From positions 4,402,001 through 4,466,000 of the forward strand of contig NC_016631.1 in the NCBI RefSeq assembly GCF_000178955.2: a stretch of DNA of 64,000 bases, written 5' to 3'. Under the pieces are notes generated by a model that saw nothing but the letters and a program-made list of their open reading frames with translations, had not been told where the DNA came from and made no database searches. The DNA comes from Granulicella mallensis MP5ACTX8. GTDB taxonomy: Bacteria > Acidobacteriota > Terriglobia > Terriglobales > Acidobacteriaceae. Shown here one piece after another: positions 45,753-54,917 of the stretch (position 1 is its first letter; every line of letters begins with the position of its first letter). A program made the translations under genes and the position numbers.

Positions 45753-45993
45753 TTTATTACCCTTAGCCATCCAAATAAGCGTCAAACCATCAATTCCTTA
45801 CCATTTGAGGACTTGCTAAGAACGTGATGCTACTTTGGGATCAATCAACGTTCGTATTAACCACAACCGTGATGCCTGGTAGCAAAAGCTATGCCATTTC
45901 AAGATTTGCAGGTATGGAAGAGTTGAAATGTGTCCTGTATTGATATCGAGATCTGGTACGTATTTGAGATTAGGTGTAACTGCCGCTCACCTA

Positions 45994-46009
45994 TGTGACA
46001 TTCGTCACA
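45994..46009. promoter_or_regulatory. CRP/FNR-type site upstream of the sigma-54 activator
   Basis: TGTGA-CATTCG-TCACA, a perfect match to the TGTGA-N6-TCACA consensus of CRP-family regulators, 113 bp upstream of the sigma-54 activator. It is in the 369-bp divergent gap between the propeller regulator and the activator, where nothing else stands out. Confidence 0.65.
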
Positions 46010-46121
46010 TGTCACGAGCGGTACGTGTGTCAAGCTCCAAGCTGGATTTTCAGGGGTCGGAGATTAGTTCCGGCCTGTATTCGGGCCCAAAGGCAAAGAA
46101 CTTTCTCGTAAAGGTGGTCCA

Positions 46122-47585
46122 ATGCACACTCACTTAGCGGTAATCACTGCTAGTTCTGACGATGTAGTAACTACGCGCTGTATGTCTGTATTTGAGGCGG
46201 AGGGTCACTCCTACCAAACGATCATCGATCCACAGAAGATCCTTCTTCTGCTTCGCGATGAGCATTCATGCGACGTCTTGCTTGTTGATATGGAACTTCC
46301 GTCTTTGCGTACCGGCAGGTTTCTAGAGGAGGTGGCCAGCAAAATGGACGTATCACGGCTATGGATCATCAGTCCGATGGGGACGACCTACTGGAGAAAT
46401 GACGCTGAACGATTGGGAATACGAAATGTTATCTGGAAGCCTGTGCAACGGCATGATTTTGAGCGAGTTTTAGAGACAGTTTCCGTTCGCAAAGCAGCGA
46501 TATTACCGGCACCTGCCGTTAGCCAAATCTCGAGCAAGCGACACGATACGCCTTGCTACATTGAAGACTTGCCCGGTGGGCGCTACTTTCTGGCAGCATG
46601 CCCAGCCATGATGAAACTCTACGAAACGGTTTGCCTGCTTGCGGCAGTGGACGTACCGGTCCTGATTCTGGGAGAAAGTGGTGTCGGAAAGGATGTTGTC
46701 GCAGCTCTCCTCCATAAGCACTCGCTACGCTCGTCCGCCTGCTACTCGTCCTTGAACTGTGCAGCTCTGCCACCGGATCTGCTGGAAAGCGAGTTGTTCG
46801 GATACGAGGCAGGAGCCTTTACCGGGGCGATCAAAGCGAAGGCCGGAAAGTTTGAATTGGCTGACCATGGGACGTTGCTTCTCGACGAGATCGGAGAAAT
46901 GAGTGCACCCATGCAGGCTAAGCTGTTGCACGTTTTGCAGGACGGTCGCTATTCACGCCTGGGAGCGCGCACGGAGTCTCATGTTGACGTCCGGGTGATC
47001 GCAGCAACCAATGTTGATATCGAGACGGCGATCGCACAAAATGCCTTTCGGGAAGACCTCTATTACAGAATTAGCGCGTTTACGATAGAAATTCCTCCAC
47101 TTCGGGAGCGGAGAGAAGAGATTCCCTTTTTGATTGAACAACTCGTGCTCCACCATGCTGGTAGTCTGCGCCGCGACCCTGTTTATATCTCTCCAGAGGT
47201 AATGACGTTGATGATGGAATACCGCTGGCCAGGCAACCTGAGAGAGCTTTCCAATTACGTCATTCGTATCCAGGTACTTGGCAACACAGACAGAGTCAAG
47301 GCAGATTTGGAGGAGCGTATCCGTGGAACGCGTGGGATCCATGCGGCACCTGTACCAGTGGCTGGAGAGGATGCGCAGGAGATAGCAGGCATGCGATTAA
47401 TTGTCCGGACACAGAGGGATCGGACAGAAAGCCGGCTTATTCAACAGGCACTAGAGGACTCTGGTTGGAATCGCCGTCATGCCGCTGTCGATCTCAACAT
47501 CAGCTACCGTTCCTTGCTGTATAAGATCCAACAGTATGGGCTAACCCAGAACCGGCATCACATGACACACGCGCGAAGCGCCTAA
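46122..47585 (+). CDS. Sigma-54-dependent response regulator (NtrC family)
   Basis: 487 aa; AAAGGTGG upstream of the ATG. Receiver domain 1-120 with acidic Asp13/Asp14, phospho-acceptor Asp56 (VLLVDMELP) and Lys106 (NVIWKPVQ). The AAA+ domain (about 150-385) has Walker A GESGVGKD (184-191), the sigma-54-contacting GAFTGA loop (231-236), Walker B TLLLDEIGE (251-259) and an arginine-finger region REDLYYRI. C-terminal Fis-type helix-turn-helix LIQQALEDSGWNRRHAAVDLNISYRSLLYKIQQYGL (about 445-480). All essential parts are present, so it should activate RpoN promoters once phosphorylated. No kinase is adjacent. Matching palindromes and GG-N10-GC promoters in the downstream polysaccharide cluster make it the likely EPS activator. 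Confidence 0.93.
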   Translation: MHTHLAVITASSDDVVTTRCMSVFEAEGHSYQTIIDPQKILLLLRDEHSCDVLLVDMELPSLRTGRFLEEVASKMDVSRLWIISPMGTTYWRNDAERLGIRNVIWKPVQRHDFERVLETVSVRKAAILPAPAVSQISSKRHDTPCYIEDLPGGRYFLAACPAMMKLYETVCLLAAVDVPVLILGESGVGKDVVAALLHKHSLRSSACYSSLNCAALPPDLLESELFGYEAGAFTGAIKAKAGKFELADHGTLLLDEIGEMSAPMQAKLLHVLQDGRYSRLGARTESHVDVRVIAATNVDIETAIAQNAFREDLYYRISAFTIEIPPLRERREEIPFLIEQLVLHHAGSLRRDPVYISPEVMTLMMEYRWPGNLRELSNYVIRIQVLGNTDRVKADLEERIRGTRGIHAAPVPVAGEDAQEIAGMRLIVRTQRDRTESRLIQQALEDSGWNRRHAAVDLNISYRSLLYKIQQYGLTQNRHHMTHARSA

Positions 47586-47664
47586 TAATAAATTAGCTCT
47601 GTATTTCAGGACATATCACCGGTAGACCTCCAGCTTTACCCCCTACAACCTCGGTTTTCCAATC

Positions 47665-47704
47665 AACCGCAACAATGTGCAAAAACTTGCACATTGTTGC
47701 GGTT
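47665..47704. promoter_or_regulatory. 40-bp perfect palindrome, candidate activator binding site
   Basis: Arms of 18 bp (47665-47682 and 47687-47704, ending TGTGCAA / TTGCACA) pair perfectly around AAAC. No T-run follows, so a terminator is less likely. The central GCAA-N4-TTGC also occurs at 53697-53708 and 60408-60419. It lies 232 bp upstream of the beta-helix gene; GG-N10-GC matches after it (47713 and 47736) are weak. The rest of the 350-bp gap shows nothing else. Confidence 0.65.
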
Positions 47705-47935
47705 TGAGCTATGGTTTTCCTAACGCCGAAAGACGTGGTGATACTACCGCCATGTGCAATCAGGGCTTAGGTCTGGATCTTCTCCCCTTCAGCTAAGCGC
47801 CCCTCCCCCTTCCCCCATAGTCTCTTTAGATCAGCGTCACTGCTCCTATACGCTCACGTCTCGTATCGTGACACATGGGCTATCCACAGTGCGTCACGCC
47901 GGCGCTGTGTCTGAAGAGTCTTCTCCGGAGTGCAA

Positions 47936-49861
47936 ATGAAGAACATCACTATATTAATTGCCTGCCTTCTGGCAGGCACACAACTCGGTTGCACGCAATC
48001 GCTGTCGCCCCAAAGCGCCGCGCAACAAAGCACATCAACGGCGCCCACAGTAATAATCACCACCTCCCCCAGTACGGTAACCGCCGGCCAGTCAATCCAA
48101 TTGAAGTGGGCAGTCACGAACGCGACATCAGTCACTATCAATGGCGAAAAAAAAGCACTCACCGGCCTCACCTTAGGTATTCCCACAAAAAGTACGAGCT
48201 TCACACTCGTAGCGTCTAACGCTACGAAGACTGTGACCGCCGTTGCGACCGTCACGGTAAAGGCAGCGACGCAAACTACTCCGCCGCCGACAACACCACC
48301 TCCAACGACACCGCCGCCAACGACAGGAAGTACCACATCCGGTGCACCGCACATCCACTACACCGACATTAATGTCGGATCAGGAACCGGTGGAGACGAT
48401 GGCAATGGCGCTTACGTACGGATCTTCGGGGATCACTTCGGAGCCTCACAAGGTAGTAGCACGGTGAAGCTTGGGGGCAACCTGGTGACAAACTGCAGCC
48501 TGTGCAGTTGGAGCGATACAACCATCATCGCCCAGCTTGGTAGTGCAGCAACCACCGGTTCGCTCCAGGTAACTGTAGACGGACTGCCATCCAATGGATA
48601 CCCATTTACCGTCACTCCGACGACGATCGTCTTCGTTTCAGCAAAGGGCCTCGACACCAATAGCGGGACCTTTACTTCTCCATTCAAGACGTGGAGAGCA
48701 GCCTTTAATTCGCTCACATCCAAGGACAACAGCTCGCCTGCACAAAACGCGATCATCTATCTCGAGCCTGGCGTGGCCGTTAACGTAGATGATGGTCGGG
48801 GTTACAACGCCACTGTCTCGACAGACCTCGGCGGTAGTTCTCCGACAAAGCAACTCGCGATCGTGGGTTACCCTGGCGGAACAGTTAATGTTGGCAGTAC
48901 ATCTGTAGCAAATGGAATTCACGGCTGGGGAAAATACCTCACCATCGCAAATCTGACAATCATTGGTGGCAACTCCGCCATCGACGATGAGGCTGGCAAT
49001 GTGCGCATCATCAACAACAGCCTCTCTTGCCCGGCGCCACCCAGTGGACTTGGCGGCACGGCCTGCGTACTTGGAGAAACGGGTGCACCAACGGATACAT
49101 GGGTTTTTCAGGGCAACAATGTCAACAATACAGGCGGCAACGTTGATAAGACCTATCACGCCGTTTACTTCTCTTCCAATGTGAATCATGCAGACGTCGG
49201 ATGGAACAATATTGGACAGAACTTCAAGGGTTACTGCCGCAGCATTATGTTCCATGCCACGACAGGAGCGAATCTATACGACCTTCACGTACATGACAAC
49301 GTCATTACGGGCGGATACTGCGACGGCATAGGCTTTGCATCGGTCGATCCGTCGAAGGGAGTGGTGGAAGCCTACAACAATGTGCTTTCTCACATCGCAC
49401 TTGCATCGAACCCGTACGGTGTTGCAAACGAAGTTGGCATTGCAGTTAACTCCGACCCCGCTGGTTCATCGAGCGGTGCGGTGCAGGTTTACAACAATAC
49501 GGTTGTGGACGCTGGGCAATACGCCACCGGGCACCAGAATGGCTGCTTTGGCGTGGTAACAGCAGGGGCAGGGTTAGTCCTCACCAACAACATCTGCTCT
49601 CAAACCAGCAGCGCAGAGCCTTACATCGAATCGGGAAGCGAGAACGTAAGTGGGACAAATAATCTCTGGTTTGGTGCAGGGACATCCCCGAGTTGGGATG
49701 CTCGGCCCGTCTCTACAAACCCGGCATTCGTCTCCACGACTAACTTCGATCTGCAATCCAACTCCCCAGCGCTTAAGGCAGGATCAACTTCGAAGCTGTC
49801 CGCAACAGACGTCTTAGGAGATGTCCGTCCTGATCCACCAGCCATTGGGGCCTACGAATAA
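47936..49861 (+). CDS. Secreted Ig / IPT / parallel beta-helix protein, possible lipoprotein
   Basis: 641 aa from the ATG at 47936 (CGGAG 6 nt upstream). MKNITILIACLLAGTQLGCTQ is a leader with a possible lipobox Cys. Then an Ig-like domain (about 35-105), a Thr/Pro linker (TTPPPTTPPP), an IPT/TIG-like domain (about 140-225, YVRIFGDHFGASQGSSTVKLGG), and a right-handed beta-helix (about 230-600, beginning FVSAKGLDTNSGTFTSPFKTW, with SLSCPAPPSGLGGTACVLG). It ends DVLGDVRPDPPAIGAYE, the ending of choice-of-anchor-Q beta-helix proteins. It may be a polysaccharide lyase, epimerase or adhesin; no catalytic residues are identified. Position and upstream palindrome link it to the EPS genes. Confidence 0.8.
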   Translation: MKNITILIACLLAGTQLGCTQSLSPQSAAQQSTSTAPTVIITTSPSTVTAGQSIQLKWAVTNATSVTINGEKKALTGLTLGIPTKSTSFTLVASNATKTVTAVATVTVKAATQTTPPPTTPPPTTPPPTTGSTTSGAPHIHYTDINVGSGTGGDDGNGAYVRIFGDHFGASQGSSTVKLGGNLVTNCSLCSWSDTTIIAQLGSAATTGSLQVTVDGLPSNGYPFTVTPTTIVFVSAKGLDTNSGTFTSPFKTWRAAFNSLTSKDNSSPAQNAIIYLEPGVAVNVDDGRGYNATVSTDLGGSSPTKQLAIVGYPGGTVNVGSTSVANGIHGWGKYLTIANLTIIGGNSAIDDEAGNVRIINNSLSCPAPPSGLGGTACVLGETGAPTDTWVFQGNNVNNTGGNVDKTYHAVYFSSNVNHADVGWNNIGQNFKGYCRSIMFHATTGANLYDLHVHDNVITGGYCDGIGFASVDPSKGVVEAYNNVLSHIALASNPYGVANEVGIAVNSDPAGSSSGAVQVYNNTVVDAGQYATGHQNGCFGVVTAGAGLVLTNNICSQTSSAEPYIESGSENVSGTNNLWFGAGTSPSWDARPVSTNPAFVSTTNFDLQSNSPALKAGSTSKLSATDVLGDVRPDPPAIGAYE

Positions 49862-49878
49862 CTCTTGCCCCTTCAGAT

Positions 49879-49913
49879 GGGGAGCGGGTTCTACCAAGCC
49901 CGTTCCCCTTTTT
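49879..49913 (+). terminator. Rho-independent terminator after beta-helix gene
   Basis: A 10-bp stem GGGGAGCGGG / CCCGTTCCCC (one G-T pair) with a 10-nt loop, followed by TTTTT, 17 bp after the stop. The remainder of the gap to 50151 has no visible gene. Confidence 0.88.
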
Positions 49914-50151
49914 CAAAAAACCTTGCATCACGTCGGCTCTGGCTATCCTAGTTTGGAACCTTCCGCGCGAAATATCATGACGTACATCGGGCACGGAATA
50001 TCAATTCCTGAGCTAACTACAGTTGCCGCTCGCACTCTATCCCTCTCGTCTCTGTGACGCGAATACCGACGAGGTCCGCCTTCATCTACGACCTATCTTT
50101 TGCTTCCCGTTGCAAGCATGAGACAGACGCACAAAAGATGGAGCAATTCAC

Positions 50152-50973
50152 CTAGGTGGATAGGATCAGAACCGGGAATCGTATGCGCATGATCAGATCT
50201 TTTATGAGATGCAGTTGCTCTTGTTGCACAAGATTCTTCTTCTGAGACAGACTGCAAATAAGAATGTCTGCATTGTGCGCCTCGATAACATCTACAACGT
50301 TCTGCAAAGCTGCCTCTCGATTCGTCGTCGACTCTGTCTCCCCCACCCCTTCCGATAAAGGCCATTCCAGGCCAAGTTGAAGAGTGTATAGAACTGCCCC
50401 AGCCTTCTCCGCAAATGCCTGGCTATACGATGAAGCTAAAACGCTAACATCGTCCAGCCCGGTTTCAACGTACAGAACACTTGCGAGACCAGCAGGAAGT
50501 CCGTATTCATTCGCCCGCACGCCGACTACAAAGAGCGGACATTGGTATGCGGGCAGAACATCTTCCAACAGAGCCTGTGCAGTGAGTTCGGCTTTCGTCG
50601 AGTCATGATTTGCAGTAACCACGAGCAGGTCTGCTTTGCGGTGTCGCGCCAACATGACGAGAATTGAGCTGACCGGGTGTCCCTCGTATAAGATCACCCG
50701 CGTTTGAATACCAACCCCGGATAGCTTTGTCTTAACTCGCAACAAGTTCTTCCTCTTCGTATTTCGTATTCGAAGAATCTCAGGCGGGCTCATTGTCGTC
50801 GCAGGCTCGGTGGGAAGAACATTATCGATGATGTGAACGATGAGAACGAGAGAATGAAACGTCCGCGCCAGGACTTTAGCGTAATCTATCGCCGCATCTG
50901 AATTAGCCGTAAGGTCGGTCGCCAGGAGTATCCTGGACAGGCTGAAATCCTTGCGGTGAGGGTCTAAGGTCAT
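50152..50973 (-). CDS. Universal stress protein (UspA) family
   Basis: 273 aa; GAGGT upstream of the ATG. The first Usp domain (about 12-150) shows FSLSRILLATDLTANSDAAIDYAKVLARTFHSLVLIVHIID, then VILYEGHPVSSILVMLARHRKADLLVVTANHD. The ATP-binding glycine-rich G-2x-G-9x-G(S/T) motif normally before the last strand is not clear (NHDSTKAELTAQALLEDVLPAYQCPLFVVG), suggesting a non-ATP-binding type. A second, degenerate domain follows (SVLYVETGLDDVSVLASSYSQAFAEKAGAVLYTLQLG). It is 40 bp downstream of the sugar transferase gene on the same strand and may be co-transcribed. Role unknown. Confidence 0.82.
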   Translation of the reverse strand: MTLDPHRKDFSLSRILLATDLTANSDAAIDYAKVLARTFHSLVLIVHIIDNVLPTEPATTMSPPEILRIRNTKRKNLLRVKTKLSGVGIQTRVILYEGHPVSSILVMLARHRKADLLVVTANHDSTKAELTAQALLEDVLPAYQCPLFVVGVRANEYGLPAGLASVLYVETGLDDVSVLASSYSQAFAEKAGAVLYTLQLGLEWPLSEGVGETESTTNREAALQNVVDVIEAHNADILICSLSQKKNLVQQEQLHLIKDLIMRIRFPVLILST

Positions 50974-51013
50974 GTACTACCTCATCCGAATGACTCAATT
51001 GGAACCCTAAGTA

Positions 51014-52354
51014 TCAGAGAGCTCCACGCCCTACGAGAACAACCTTAACTGTCTCAAGAAGAATTGCGCAGTCTATCCCGAAGGAGAGATGCTTCACGTA
51101 AAACAGATCAAATTCTGTCTTGCGGCGCGATTCTTCAATGCTCGCGCCGTACTGATAACGAACCTGCGCCCAGCCGGTCAGGCCCGGGAGTACGGCATGC
51201 CTCTGTGCATAGAAGGGAATGTGTTCTGCCAACAGGCGGCAGAACTCGGGTTGTTCCGGCCTTGGCCCAACCAGGCTCATCTCGCCCTTCAAAATATTCA
51301 CTAGCTGCGGAAGCTCGTCGAAGCGATACTTTCGCAGAAATTGACCAACAGGAGTAATGCGATCTACCTCTTCCGTTGCCCATTTCGGTGAATGATCCCC
51401 GACGGGAGATCGCATCGTCCTGAACTTATAAATCTGAAATACTTTTCCATTGAGACCAATACGATCTTGGCGAAAGATCACTGGTCCGTCACGCTGCAGA
51501 ACGATCAACAGAGCGACAAGAGCGATGATTGGCGCAAACAGCAGAAGGAGAATAACCCCAAGACATACATCGAGCATTCGCTTCAACCGGCGCGTTACGA
51601 TCCCGTGGCTATATTCGGTCGAAAAGAGGCACTGATCCAAAGTAAGATCATGCATCCTGATGCGCCCGCGCGCACGTTCGTAAAATGTCTGAATGCTCTC
51701 GACTGGTAGTCCCTTCAACTTCCACTCCAGCATGCGCTCTAACAAAGCTGTGTCTTGTCGAAAACCTTCGGCGACGATGATCCGGTCGAATCTCTCGGTT
51801 GGCTCCGTCCCGTGAGGAACAACTGTGTCCAGATTGGACGGATGAGCAATCTGCGCGATCTCGAGATTCCATTCCGGGCAATCGATCACCGTCTGCTGGA
51901 GTTCAGCTGCCTCTTCAGCGGGTGACAGGATGAGTAGCCGTTCGCGTTCTCGAGGTAAAGCCAAAACGCGAGCCACAAACGCAAGAGCAGCCAGACATAT
52001 TGCCACTAACAGGACACGCGAAAGCATAGGTGCCGTAGCTGGGAAAGCAATCGATCCGACGGCTAATATTAGAAAAATGAGAGCAAAGGCTCGGAGTAAC
52101 CCTGTGAGAGTCGCCACATGCTGGCGAACGATCTGCAGATTATAAAGCTCGTTGTAATAGAACACAGCCTGGCAGGCCAGTCCCATCGCAACAACACGTA
52201 AAGTTGAAACCACAACGGATGCGACTGACTTTCCCTCCGGATGCATAAAGCTTGCAAGCATAAATAAAAAGGGCGTTGCTACCACCAGAGCCATAAAATC
52301 GAAGATCAGCAAACCGGCGGCGCGAGGTGGAAGTGCTTTTCCGGATATTTTCAT
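51014..52354 (-). CDS. Polyprenyl-phosphate sugar-1-phosphate transferase (EPS initiation)
   Basis: 446 aa. N-terminal TM helices (about 15-140: LLIFDFMALVVATPFLFML, LLRAFALIFLILAVGSIAF), a soluble Rossmann-like middle part (LLILSPAEEAAELQQTVID), then the bacterial sugar-transferase domain (about 255-446): TM helix MLDVCLGVILLLLFAPIIALVALLIVL, the FRQDRIGLNGKVFQIYKFRTMR segment, PVGQFLRKYRFDELPQLVNILKGEMSLVGPRPEQPEF, and a final YVKHLSFGIDCAILLETVKVVLVGRGA. Such enzymes load a sugar-1-phosphate on undecaprenyl phosphate at the inner membrane to start exopolysaccharide synthesis. It begins 3 bp after the aminotransferase stop. Confidence 0.93.
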   Translation of the reverse strand: MKISGKALPPRAAGLLIFDFMALVVATPFLFMLASFMHPEGKSVASVVVSTLRVVAMGLACQAVFYYNELYNLQIVRQHVATLTGLLRAFALIFLILAVGSIAFPATAPMLSRVLLVAICLAALAFVARVLALPRERERLLILSPAEEAAELQQTVIDCPEWNLEIAQIAHPSNLDTVVPHGTEPTERFDRIIVAEGFRQDTALLERMLEWKLKGLPVESIQTFYERARGRIRMHDLTLDQCLFSTEYSHGIVTRRLKRMLDVCLGVILLLLFAPIIALVALLIVLQRDGPVIFRQDRIGLNGKVFQIYKFRTMRSPVGDHSPKWATEEVDRITPVGQFLRKYRFDELPQLVNILKGEMSLVGPRPEQPEFCRLLAEHIPFYAQRHAVLPGLTGWAQVRYQYGASIEESRRKTEFDLFYVKHLSFGIDCAILLETVKVVLVGRGAL

Positions 52355-52357
52355 TTC

Positions 52358-53515
52358 TCATGCCTCAATAGGTAACAAAACCTCTACTTGTGACTCGACG
52401 GCTGCCCGTAAAGCCAGGCTAATTCTCTCAATCTGACTATCTTCAAGTTCGGGATAGACCGGGAGAGACAATACTTCCTCGGCTGCCTTTTCAGCTACTG
52501 GCAAATCACCCCTTCGATACCCCAGCGATCTGTACATAGGCTGCAGGTGCAGGGGTATCGGATAGTGAACCGCCGTCTCGATCCCGGACTCCAGCATCAT
52601 TGCGCGAACAGCATCGCGATTCGGAACGCGTACCGTGTACTGATGGAAGACGTGGGTGCGGTCGCTCATCGTCTTTGGGATGATTAGCCCGTCAACGTCT
52701 CCGAGTATTTGGTTGTACATCGCTGCGTGCTCAGCGCGAATCAAATTCCACTGATCCAGATAGGGCAACTTGACGCGGAGTATTGCAGCCTGAATTTCAT
52801 CAAGTCGGCTGTTCCAGCCTTGGATTTCGCTACAGTACTTCACGGAACTTCCATGGCTTCGTAATTTCTTCAGCAGATCAGCCTGTTCCTTCTGCTTCAC
52901 GACGATCATTCCACCATCGCCGTAAGCGCCAAGGTTCTTGCTGGGGAAAAACGAGATGCAACCGAAATCGCCGAAAGAGCAAACGGGCGATTCGTGATAA
53001 TCAGCTCCTAGTGCTTGAGCAGTGTCTCCAATCAAGGTCAGTCCGTGCTCTTCGCAAATGGTAAGCAGCTCCGCCATGTTCGCAGGCTGGCCGTAAAGAT
53101 GGACCGGAATCACGGCTCGCGTATTCGGTGTGATCGACGCTTTTACCTGGGAGACATCGATTGTGTACGAAGCTGGATCGATATCCACAAACACTGGAAC
53201 GGCGCCCAATAGACCTACCACATCGGCAGTCGCGACAAAGCTAAACGCTGGCACAATGACCTCATCGCCTGGACCTACCCCTGCAGCTTTCAGTGCGAGA
53301 AGAAGAGCGTCGGTTCCCGAAGCTACGCCGACTCCATACGCAACGCCGCAGTACTGAGCAATTTCTTCCTCCAGGGCTGCCACATTCTCACCCAAAATAA
53401 AGCTCTGGGTAGACAGTACCTTCTGTATCGCCAGCTGAATCTCATCTTGCAACGCCTGATATTGCCCTTTTAGATTGAGGACCGGGATCACAGCGCCCTT
53501 CGGATTTTTTCCCAT
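52358..53515 (-). CDS. DegT/DnrJ/EryC1 sugar aminotransferase (WbpE-like)
   Basis: 385 aa from the ATG at 53515 (GGAG upstream); an open frame extends to 53770 but would cover the promoter region. PLP-binding Lys193 is in ISFFPSKNLGAYGDGG; other family marks are FILGENVAALEEE, VASGTDALLLALKAAGVGPGDEVIVPAFSF, IGDTAQALGADY and WNSRLDEIQAAIL. It transfers an amino group from glutamate to a 3-keto-nucleotide sugar. In P. aeruginosa WbpE acts on UDP-3-keto-GlcNAcA; the 3-dehydrogenase (60635), acetyltransferase (57154) and 2-epimerase (56039) here match that pathway. Forms an operon with the sugar transferase. Confidence 0.93.
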   Translation of the reverse strand: MGKNPKGAVIPVLNLKGQYQALQDEIQLAIQKVLSTQSFILGENVAALEEEIAQYCGVAYGVGVASGTDALLLALKAAGVGPGDEVIVPAFSFVATADVVGLLGAVPVFVDIDPASYTIDVSQVKASITPNTRAVIPVHLYGQPANMAELLTICEEHGLTLIGDTAQALGADYHESPVCSFGDFGCISFFPSKNLGAYGDGGMIVVKQKEQADLLKKLRSHGSSVKYCSEIQGWNSRLDEIQAAILRVKLPYLDQWNLIRAEHAAMYNQILGDVDGLIIPKTMSDRTHVFHQYTVRVPNRDAVRAMMLESGIETAVHYPIPLHLQPMYRSLGYRRGDLPVAEKAAEEVLSLPVYPELEDSQIERISLALRAAVESQVEVLLPIEA

Positions 53516-53599
53516 GAGATTAAGCTCCAGTATTAGATATCGATATTCGAAGGCTGCCAACCGCTTGTAGAAGCTATGCGCCCTCTTTCGGATAGATAT

Positions 53600-53614
53600 G
53601 CATTTCACCTTCCA
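53600..53614 (-). promoter_or_regulatory. Candidate sigma-54 promoter for aminotransferase operon
   Basis: Minus strand TGGAAGGTGAAATGC, a GG-N10-GC element with ATGC at the -12 part and TGGAA at the -24 part. Expected transcription start about 53589, 74 nt before the start codon. The -24 part is imperfect. Confidence 0.45.
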
Positions 53615-53694
53615 ATCTTCGGGCTCGTGTCCTGTTCGCGGAACTAGGCTATGCAGCATCTGTAACGTCCTACATTCCCCCATAACTACAAGCG

Positions 53695-53710
53695 ATGCAA
53701 CCAGTTGCAT
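53695..53710. promoter_or_regulatory. Activator-type palindrome in divergent EPS promoter region
   Basis: ATGCAA-CCAG-TTGCAT, a perfect 16-bp inverted repeat located about 90 bp upstream of the minus-strand GG-N10-GC element and 120 bp upstream of the plus-strand one, the distance expected for a sigma-54 activator site. Confidence 0.6.
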
Positions 53711-53825
53711 ATCTATGTGCAAGAGCGAGGGCGGTCTTTGCGCAAGCATTCCTTCATGCGGACCATACAAAGCACTCTAGCCTTATCACTCAGCGCATTC
53801 AGATCTACACACCTTAGAGCATGAT

Positions 53826-53840
53826 TGGCAGAGCACATGC
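53826..53840 (+). promoter_or_regulatory. Sigma-54 promoter of the plus-strand epimerase gene
   Basis: TGGCAGAGCACATGC: TGGCA at -24 and ATGC at -12, GG-N10-GC spacing exact. Expected start of transcription about 53851, leaving a 42-nt leader before the ATG at 53893. Confidence 0.65.
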
Positions 53841-53892
53841 AACTTCGTATCTTCGATCGACAATTTTTCATCGAGACGAGGCGCTGAAACTG

Positions 53893-54879
53893 ATGGCTCG
53901 CTATTTCATTACTGGGATTGCAGGATTTATTGGATCGTCGCTCGCACGAGCACTTCTAGCTTCGGGTCACGAAGTGAGAGGAGTCGACAACCTTAGCTGT
54001 TCCGACAGCTCAAACTTGTCGGACATTCTGTCGGACATTGATTTTTGCCAGATGGACATCAACGAGACAGACCGTCTTTGTGATTTCATGCGTGGTGTTG
54101 ATTTTGTGCTGCACGAAGCAGCTCTTGCATCAGTACCTCGATCGATCAATGATCCAATGAGTAGTCATACGGCTAACGCTACTGGCACTCTAAGCGTTCT
54201 AATGGCCGCGCAGACTGCCGGTGTCTCCCGTGTAGTCTATGCAGCGTCGTCTTCGGCATATGGCGATCAAGAGGCTCATCCAAAGCATGAATCCATGTGC
54301 CCGGCACCTCTGTCACCGTACGCCGTACAAAAACTAGCAGGCGAAAATTATGTCAAAAGCTTTTGGGCTGTACATGGCCTGGAAGGAGTATGCCTGCGCT
54401 ATTTCAATGTTTTTGGACCAGGGCAGGCTGCGGACTCACCTTATTCGGGAGTCATCGCCAGATTCATCACAGATATGTTGGCCGGAGAGCAGTCAACCAT
54501 CTTTGGCGACGGCTTCCAGAGTCGGGACTTCACTTATGTAGCGAACGTTGTATCTGCAAACCTGCTCGCGTGCCAAGCCCCTCGCGAAGCCGTCGCAGGA
54601 GAAGTCTTCAACGTAGGCACTGGCAGGAGCCAGACGTTGAATACGCTTTACGCTACGCTTGCACGGATCTTGGACTTTCAAGCCGCCCCGACCTACAAGA
54701 AGATGCGTGCCGGCGATGTCTTTCAGTCACAGGCAGATATCTCCAGAGCTCGATCCGCCCTCGGATACTCCCCCACTCATACCTTCGAACAGGGCCTGGA
54801 AGAGACCGTGTCGTGGTATATCCAAAAGACGCTAAAGATAGTACCAAAACACTTCGAACAGATGGCTATCAGTCGCTAA
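53893..54879 (+). CDS. NAD-dependent sugar epimerase (UDP-hexose 4-epimerase type)
   Basis: 328 aa from the ATG at 53893; this start follows the sigma-54-type promoter, and the glycine motif begins at once (FITGIAGFIGSS, GxxGxxG at 8-14). Extended SDR: catalytic Ser in YAASSSAYGD and Tyr-Lys in SPYAVQKLAGENY, then LRYFNVFGPGQ. This resembles WbpP/TviC/GalE enzymes acting on UDP-GlcNAc, UDP-GalNAc or uronates. It stands alone on the plus strand within the cluster, convergent with the next epimerase, and would supply another UDP-sugar to the polymer. Confidence 0.9.
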   Translation: MARYFITGIAGFIGSSLARALLASGHEVRGVDNLSCSDSSNLSDILSDIDFCQMDINETDRLCDFMRGVDFVLHEAALASVPRSINDPMSSHTANATGTLSVLMAAQTAGVSRVVYAASSSAYGDQEAHPKHESMCPAPLSPYAVQKLAGENYVKSFWAVHGLEGVCLRYFNVFGPGQAADSPYSGVIARFITDMLAGEQSTIFGDGFQSRDFTYVANVVSANLLACQAPREAVAGEVFNVGTGRSQTLNTLYATLARILDFQAAPTYKKMRAGDVFQSQADISRARSALGYSPTHTFEQGLEETVSWYIQKTLKIVPKHFEQMAISR

Positions 54880-54917
54880 AGCGGTTCCCTTGCAGGTGTA
54901 GAGCGAGTCACAGTTCT

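Noticed and set aside
47713-47752. GG-N10-GC matches (TGGTTTTCCTAACGC and TGGTGATACTACCGC) as sigma-54 promoters of the beta-helix gene.
   Set aside because: They lack TGGCA at -24 and TGC at -12, and lie very close to the palindrome; no better than chance without transcript data.
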